A stretch of 64,000 nt of DNA from assembly GCA_030686995.1 (NCBI GenBank), contig CM060687.1, forward strand, positions 164,013,323 through 164,077,322, given 5' to 3'. Origin of the DNA: Artemisia argyi (taxonomy: Eukaryota > Streptophyta > Magnoliopsida > Asterales > Asteraceae). This document shows positions 57,890 to 64,000 of the stretch, piece by piece. Numbering within the stretch: position 1 is the first letter of the stretch; every line of letters starts with the position of its first letter. Made by a program: the position numbers and the translations under genes. The notes beneath the pieces were generated by a model. That model saw only the letters and a program-made list of their open reading frames with translations, was not told the origin of the DNA and ran no database searches.

Positions 57890-58790
57890 AGGGTCAAAGC
57901 AGCAATAACGTCAGCATTAGTGTAGCTAATCCCGACTTGCAAGCATGGCCTTTGCACATGTTGAATTGAAAACCCATAAGTCTCACGGAAGTAATCAACA
58001 ACAGATTTCATTGTACCTCTCTCATCTACTGGAAAGCTGAACAAAAAAAATTAACAGAAATATGAGATAATTTAATCAACTTCGACACATAAAAAATAGA
58101 AATGGCAATTTAAGGTTTGCTATTCACTTTAGTTCTCATGTTGCTTGAGATGTCAAACCAGATATGCGATACTTTCTATGCATGTTTCCACGTTGAGTAA
58201 CTTCAACCTTGACTCATCTTAGTGCCTTTTTGATCTAGTGAGTCTAAAATAGATAAAAACATGTCAGTAACAATGACTAACTTAAATCTTTAAACAAAAT
58301 AAAATTAAAAAAAAAAGCACTGCAGCGATAAACTAACAATATCCAAAGGATACCTTTTAAATAAAACAGCTGCAAAAATAATCAACAATGTCTATTACAG
58401 TCAGAGATTATTAAACTATAGACCCATCGTTGACTCAACAAAATATCGCAAGAAACAGCTAACAAAGTATTGCAGCCAGAAACATAAATCAACCTTCACA
58501 CGGTTAGAATCAGATAGAGGTGTTACTAAAACATCCATATTCAAAAGACCCATTGTTGACTCAACAAAATATCGCAAGAAACAGCTAACAAAGTATTGCG
58601 GCCAGAAACATAAACCAACCTTCACACGATTAGAATCAAATAGAGGTGTTGCTGAAACATCCCTATTCAAAAGCTAATTGGACAAGCTCAATCATAGGCA
58701 GTGGCTCAATGAATGCCGTTGAAGACATATCTGTAGCAAATTTCAATGAGAACTCGTCACAACTTGTGTTGACATCACACTTAACTGTTG
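57890..58790 (-). pseudogene. Argonaute PAZ-region fragment
   Basis: Pieces of an AGO1-like gene in order on the minus strand. DMSSTAFIEPLPMIEL is at about 58731-58684. LLNRDVSATPLFDSNRVKV is at about 58672-58617, after a frame change. VEVTQRGNMHRKYRISGLT is at about 58190-58145, followed by a TGA where Arg is expected. [16 protein letters not shown] and [18 protein letters not shown] are at about 58040-57935, ending near a GTGAGT donor. PAZ binds the 3' end of the guide RNA in real Argonautes. Nothing of the N, MID or PIWI domains was found. Confidence 0.75.
58421..58672. repeat. 126-bp tandem duplication in the Argonaute fragment
   Basis: Units 58421-58546 and 58547-58672 both contain the LLNxDV...NRVKV coding piece on the minus strand, so the exon edge is present twice. 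Confidence 0.85.
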
Positions 58791-59678
58791 TTTAACACTT
58801 AAATAGTAAGTTATGCACATAGACCAGATAATATAATGGAAATTAAATTATAAGAAGCTGATATATATCTAAAATCATAACTGATTTCAGCCAATAATAC
58901 GCTCAATTTTCTGCAGCAAACAATAATATACATGAAAACAAACAATAAAATGTGGTTTAGATCAAAAAGTAATCTCAAACAAATGATCATTGAAGATTAG
59001 AACAATTGTTTAGTTATCCTCAAAACCATCTAATAAGTGTTTAAAAGAATGTAACTTATCTTGTAAAAAGCTCAAATAAAAATACACTGGTCCAGAATAC
59101 AACAATTTACCAAGAACTTTGTTGACAAATTATATACATCAACTTATTTGAAATCACAAAAATGCATTAAGGAATATATAAGATGAGGGAGTTTACGATC
59201 CAACAACGAAAACACATTATGTATTTAGGCTGACAGCTTCACTAACCCTAAAGAACAAAAATCACATGCATCCATTAGCAAACTCTCAATCGCAAACTCA
59301 AGAGCACACAAAACCAACATAATAATATGAACACCTACTACATGACCACCCGAACCTTATTATTACATTATGTCATAGTAATCTCCATGCTTTACTTTGT
59401 AGTGAACCTCATGCATTCCATGGCCACCAAGGGTACTGTTTCACCAAAGCAAATATGTCAATATTATTTAATATAAATAAATGCGTGTATTGTTGTGTGT
59501 TGTGTTTTAGGGTTGCAGAAAATATTAGGGCTTTGTGCGATAATTCATAAAAGTCGATATTAATTATAAAATTACAAAGCTATAATTAAGGAATATATAT
59601 GGTAGTTATCTCATTAAATTGGTCAATAATTGTTTGCATGAATTTATAGTTTTGGACTTGCAAGATATAATCAAAAAA
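58791..59678. other. Unassigned sequence
   Basis: No gene, RNA or element end recognised. Confidence 0.4.
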
Positions 59679-59680
59679 AT

Positions 59681-59755
59681 GAGTTGGTCTAGTGGTTATC
59701 ATGCTTGTTTGTGGACTAACATGCCAAGGTTCGAAACATGCGTGTGTCATTTTTA
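59681..59755 (+). mobile_element. tRNA-derived SINE head or tRNA relic
   Basis: Box A-like TGGTCTAGTGG at 59685-59695 and box B-like GGTTCGAAAC at 59728-59737, 32 nt apart, with GAGTTGGTCTAGTGG at the start as in plant SINEs. No cloverleaf closes and the tail is not clear. The 60-codon frame across it is not a gene. Confidence 0.5.
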
Positions 59756-60037
59756 AAATTAAATTTCAAAATTTTGATACTATTAAATTTAATCAGAATT
59801 TTAAAAAATATTCATCTGAATTTTTCAAAAAAATTGCTTACGTGGATAGAATAATTATAAAAATACGAAATTAATTATAAAAACTGCTTACATGGCGACT
59901 AATTTTTGAAATTAATTAAATCAAATAAAATTAATTAAAAAATTGCTTACATGGCGACAATGTGATGACATGGCAGATAATGAATTACTGGGCAATGATG
60001 TGGCGTTTACGTGGCATTATCTAAGTGTAACGCCTCC

Positions 60038-60042
<5 letters not shown>

Positions 60043-60106
<64 letters not shown>
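60043..60106. repeat. (TA)n microsatellite
   Basis: About 32 TA units ending at the inverted repeat that starts at 60107. Confidence 0.95.
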
Positions 60107-60107
<1 letters not shown>

Positions 60108-60265
60108 TAGACGAGTACCCGTGCATAGCAACAGGATTTTATAGCGGCATTTAATTATAATGATATTTTGGTTAAGTGGTTTGTGTAACGTTTTGTGTAA
60201 GTAAAATATCACTATAACTATATGCTGCTATAAAATTCCGTTTCTATGTACGGCTACTCATCTAG
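60107..60265. mobile_element. 159-bp foldback MITE with CTAG ends
   Basis: Left end CTAGACGAGTACCCGTGCAT and the reverse complement of the right end CTAGATGAGTAGCCGTACAT start 43-bp imperfect inverted repeats. TA lies on both sides. The end sequence resembles the Helitron-like end near 22086, so class is uncertain. Confidence 0.6.
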
Positions 60266-60334
60266 TATTTAAAAGTTTATTTTTATATACGTGTGTATTC
60301 ATTCTTAAGTTGACAAAACAATTTTACATTTTTA

Positions 60335-60709
60335 CAAGGTTTTGAAACCCGGGTCGACCCGGCCGGGTTAACCGGTTCGACCGGTTCCGGCCGAAAAAAG
60401 GGTCAAAACAACTCGGGTTTCTAAAACCGGGTTAACCGGTGTGACCCACCGGGTTTTGAGTGACCCGGGTCAACCCGGTTCTCGAAACCCGGCCGGGTTT
60501 CATTTTTTCAAATAAATTTGATAAAAACCCGGGTTGACCCGGTGGTCGAACCGGTTGACCAGGCGGTCGAACCGGTTGACCCGGTCAAAGAAATAAAATA
60601 ATAATAAATTAAAAACCGGGTTGACCCGGCTGTCCAACCGGTCGAACCGGTTGACACGGTGCCCGGTGACTCGACCGGGTTGATTTCGAACCCGGTTTTC
60701 AAAACATTG
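60335..60709. mobile_element. GC-rich hAT-type MITE
   Basis: 375 bp with ends CAAGGTTTTGAAACC and, on the other strand, CAATGTTTTGAAAACC, between perfect 8-bp repeats CATTTTTA (60327-60334 and 60710-60717). The interior is dense in CCGGGTTGACCCGG and AACCGGTT-type palindromes, very different from the AT-rich surroundings. Confidence 0.85.
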
Positions 60710-60945
60710 CATTTTTATGTTTTTATTTATTAATTATTTATTTAACTTTCCATGTTTTTAAGTTGACAAAAAAATTGAATGTATAATGTAAGTTTTCATA
60801 TTTTCATTTAAGTTTTGATTAAGTTTTAAATGAGAGGTATTAAGAAGTGTTAAATGCATTAATTAAGGGTAATTTAGGCAAACCATTAATTTAAGTTTTT
60901 CACTTTTCACTTCTTGACTTTTTGACCATTTACTCTTTATAAATA

Positions 60946-61595
<650 letters not shown>

Positions 61596-61858
61596 TTCCC
61601 CCCCCCCCCCCTAAATGAAGAGGTGTTTTTGTAAATTGTTGTTGCGTTAAGGTTGAGTTAAGATTATGGGTGTTTTTTTTGTGAGTTAAGGTGAAAAGGT
61701 TAAAGCTGATGTGACGCTGACGTGGCACTGTGTTAAAATTTAACTCGTGTTATGGTTGTGCATGCTCTTATAAATATAAATGGTAAAGATAATGAGAGAA
61801 AATAGATATGACATGTGTCAAATTATAAATTGATTAGACATGTCTTTGAGCATATATT

Positions 61859-62054
61859 CAAGGGCGGAGCTTCATATAGACTAAAGAGGGCTATGGCCCC
61901 CCTAAGATTTTCATTTCAACACAAAATACCCTTATATTAATAAACAATTTACATTATAAATCTTAAATTTTAAAGGTAAATGATGAATTGGCCCTCTTAA
62001 GTTTGATATTTACACTTCGGCCCTCCTAAAAAAGTTAGGCTAGCTCCGCCACTG
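61859..62054. mobile_element. hAT-type MITE, 196 bp
   Basis: Ends CAAGGGCGGAGCT and, on the other strand, CAGTGGCGGAGCT, between perfect 8-bp repeats CATATATT (61851-61858 and 62055-62062). Same terminal family as 27588-27882. Confidence 0.85.
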
Positions 62055-62132
62055 CATATATTGTAGTCATCTATATCACTACACTAAAATGAGTCCCAAA
62101 TTGGGATTGAGTATCAAATATTTTCTTGAAAA

Positions 62133-63470
62133 AATTACACAGATGTTCCTTGTGGTTTACACAGATTTCATGTTTAGTCCCTATTTTATTTTAATTACAC
62201 CAGAGATACCTATTTTTAAAACTTGTCACACATTTAGTCCCTAATTTGGATGGGACGTTAGTTTATCCATTAAGTTATTTGTATCGTTAGTCTTCTGTTA
62301 ATAATTTTTGCACCGTTAGTCCTCATTTCTAAAAAAGTCCTATTTTTTGCACCGTTAATCCCTCCGTTAATATTTTGCACCGTTGTCAATCTTTTTACGT
62401 TTGCGTCCATTTTTTAACGTTCTCGTCCGTTTTTTTTAACGTTTTCGTCCATTTTTTTATGTTTTATTTAATCTTTTTACGTTTTCGTCCATTTTTTATG
62501 TTATCGTCCGTTTTTTAATGTTTTCTTCCATTTTTTTACGTTTTCGCCCGCTTTTTTATATTTTCGTCCATTTTTTTACGTTTTCATATGCTTTTTTACG
62601 TTTTTGTCCGCTTTTTTACGTTTTCTTCCGTTTTTTACGTTTTCGTTTGTTTTTTTTATGTTTTTATCTGTTTTTTACGTTTTCATCATTTTTTTATGTT
62701 TTCGTCTGTTTTCTTATGTTTTAATCGGTTTTCGCCTTTTTTTTTACGTTTTCGCCTATATTTTTGTGATTAAGTAAGTATGCTAAAAGAAAATTTGACA
62801 TTTGATAAAAATGTTTTTGTGTTGATTTTAAATCACGATTTTGACCCCTTTCTGTTCAGAATCATCAAAAGTGTAAAACACGAAAGTTATCCGGAATAAT
62901 GTCTTACATCAAGACTTGCGAGATTTTAACCAGAAAGTGCAAAACAAGGTATGTTTACTACCAAAACTTAAGCCATTTTTTTTTACCAAATTTATAACTT
63001 ATATACGTATAAACTCTTGTAAATTTTGTACTTTTGTAAATTATCAAACTTATTTGAAAAAATGGATAAAAACGGATTAAAATGTGTGAAAATGTGAAAA
63101 AACTAACGAAACATGTAAAAATGGACAAAAACAGATAAAAACATGAGAAAAACGAACGAAAACATAAAGATGTTCATATAGTTTTCTCCGCTAAGACATT
63201 TACAGTGGCCGGTGAGCCCGATTTGATATATAACGAATGAATGATAACGAACAAAAACGGCTTAAGTTTTGGTAGTAAACAGCCCTTGTTTTGCATTTTT
63301 CAGGTTAAAATCTCGTGAGTCTTGATGTAAAACATCATTCCAGACAACTTTCGTGTTTTACACTTTTGATGATTCGGACAAAAAAGGAGTCAAATCGTGA
63401 TTTAAAATAGATTCAGAAACATTTTTTTTTATCAAATGTCAACTTTTCTTTTAGTATACTTACCTAATCA

Positions 63471-63506
<36 letters not shown>

Positions 63507-64000
63507 GGACGAAAACATAAAAAATGGCAAAAACGGATAAAAACATAAGAAAATAGATAAAAACGTAAAAAAAGGGACAAAAGATTGACAAAAACGTTAA
63601 AAATGGACGAAAACGTTAAAAGACGGACGAGAAGGTAAAAAAATAGACGAAAACGTAAAAAGATTGACAAAAACGTAAAAAAAATGGATGACAACATTAA
63701 AAAGAAACGGACGAGAACGTAAAAAATGGACGAAAACGTAAAAAGATAGACAAAAACGTAAAAAATGAATGAAAACGTTAAAAAACAGGTCAAAAACATT
63801 AAAAAAGACAAAAATGTAAAAAGATTGATAACGGTGCAAAAAATGAGGGCTTTTTTAGAAAATGAGGATTAATGGTGCAAAAAATATTAACGGAGGACTA
63901 ACGGTGCAAATAACTTAACGGATAAACTAACGGCCCATCCGAATTAGGGACTAAATGTGTGACAAGTTTCAAAAATAAGTATCTCTGGTGTAATTAAAAT
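62133..64000. mobile_element. Giant foldback element FB2, runs off the window
   Basis: The left arm starts near 62133-62188, and its reverse complement reaches the window end (for example TTAATTACACCAGAGATAC at 62191 against GTATCTCTGGTGTAATTAA near 63978). The arms hold arrays of about 18-20 bp units of the form TTTTTTACGTTTTCGTCCG (62400-62760 and, complementary, 63500-63830). The inner arms are non-repetitive (62765-62985 against 63250-63470), and the loop is near 63000-63230. An A25+ run lies at 63473-63504. The FYVF-type frames are repeat products, not genes. Confidence 0.8.

Noticed and set aside
59681..59755. Second tRNA gene
   Set aside because: Box A and box B are present, but the acceptor and anticodon stems do not close; a SINE head fits better.
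62518..63839. Phe-rich reading frames in FB2
   Set aside because: Products of the TTTTTACGTTTTCGTCC arrays, as in FB1.

Overview
This is nuclear DNA from a flowering plant, most likely a eudicot. The signs are Ty3/gypsy elements primed by tRNA-Asp, a Sirevirus-type copia end, many plant MITEs, a plant LRAT-domain gene and a tRNA-Val(AAC) gene. The gypsy pol wording resembles Tat/Athila elements of Asteraceae, but the family cannot be fixed from the sequence alone. Most of the window is transposable element; only the LRAT gene and the tRNA look intact.

Layout. 1-634: flank with a small proline-rich reading frame cut by an LTR. 635-14817: Ty3/gypsy element RT1 (+ strand, LTRs of 3.3 and 3.5 kb, one polyprotein frame with four stops and no protease). 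Its 3' LTR runs into a second primer-binding site and leader copy (14818-15289). 15.6-19.0 kb: a Mutator-type MITE, the 3' end of a Sirevirus, a short copia LTR and a hAT MITE. 19104-19177: tRNA-Val. 20065-22432 (-): two-exon LRAT-domain gene with a Harbinger-type MITE in its intron. 23.4-25.3 kb: a Stowaway-like MITE split by a giant foldback element. 25.7-31.8 kb: a Helitron-type 3' end, a hAT MITE and a tandemly duplicated lectin-receptor-kinase pseudogene. 31812-55176: a Matryoshka insertion. RT3 (- strand, 4.1-kb LTRs, target duplication ACTCA) sits in the second receptor-kinase copy, and RT2 (- strand, 41489-49446, gag and protease only) sits in the gag of RT3. 55.2-58.8 kb (-): broken exons resembling XLG G proteins and Argonaute PAZ. 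59.6-64 kb: SINE-like head, MITEs between (TA)n tracts, and a second giant foldback running off the window.

Order of events that can be read: receptor-kinase fragment duplicated; RT3 inserted and decayed; RT2 inserted into RT3 with nearly identical LTRs.

The most notable pattern is a structured element before every polypurine tract of RT1, RT2 and RT3. It is an 8-10 bp hairpin with an AGGA-type loop, a 9-10 nt linker and then a G-rich tract. It occurs twice per element, and the stems differ by compensatory changes. In RT1 and RT3 the LTR itself then opens with a 24-nt hairpin.
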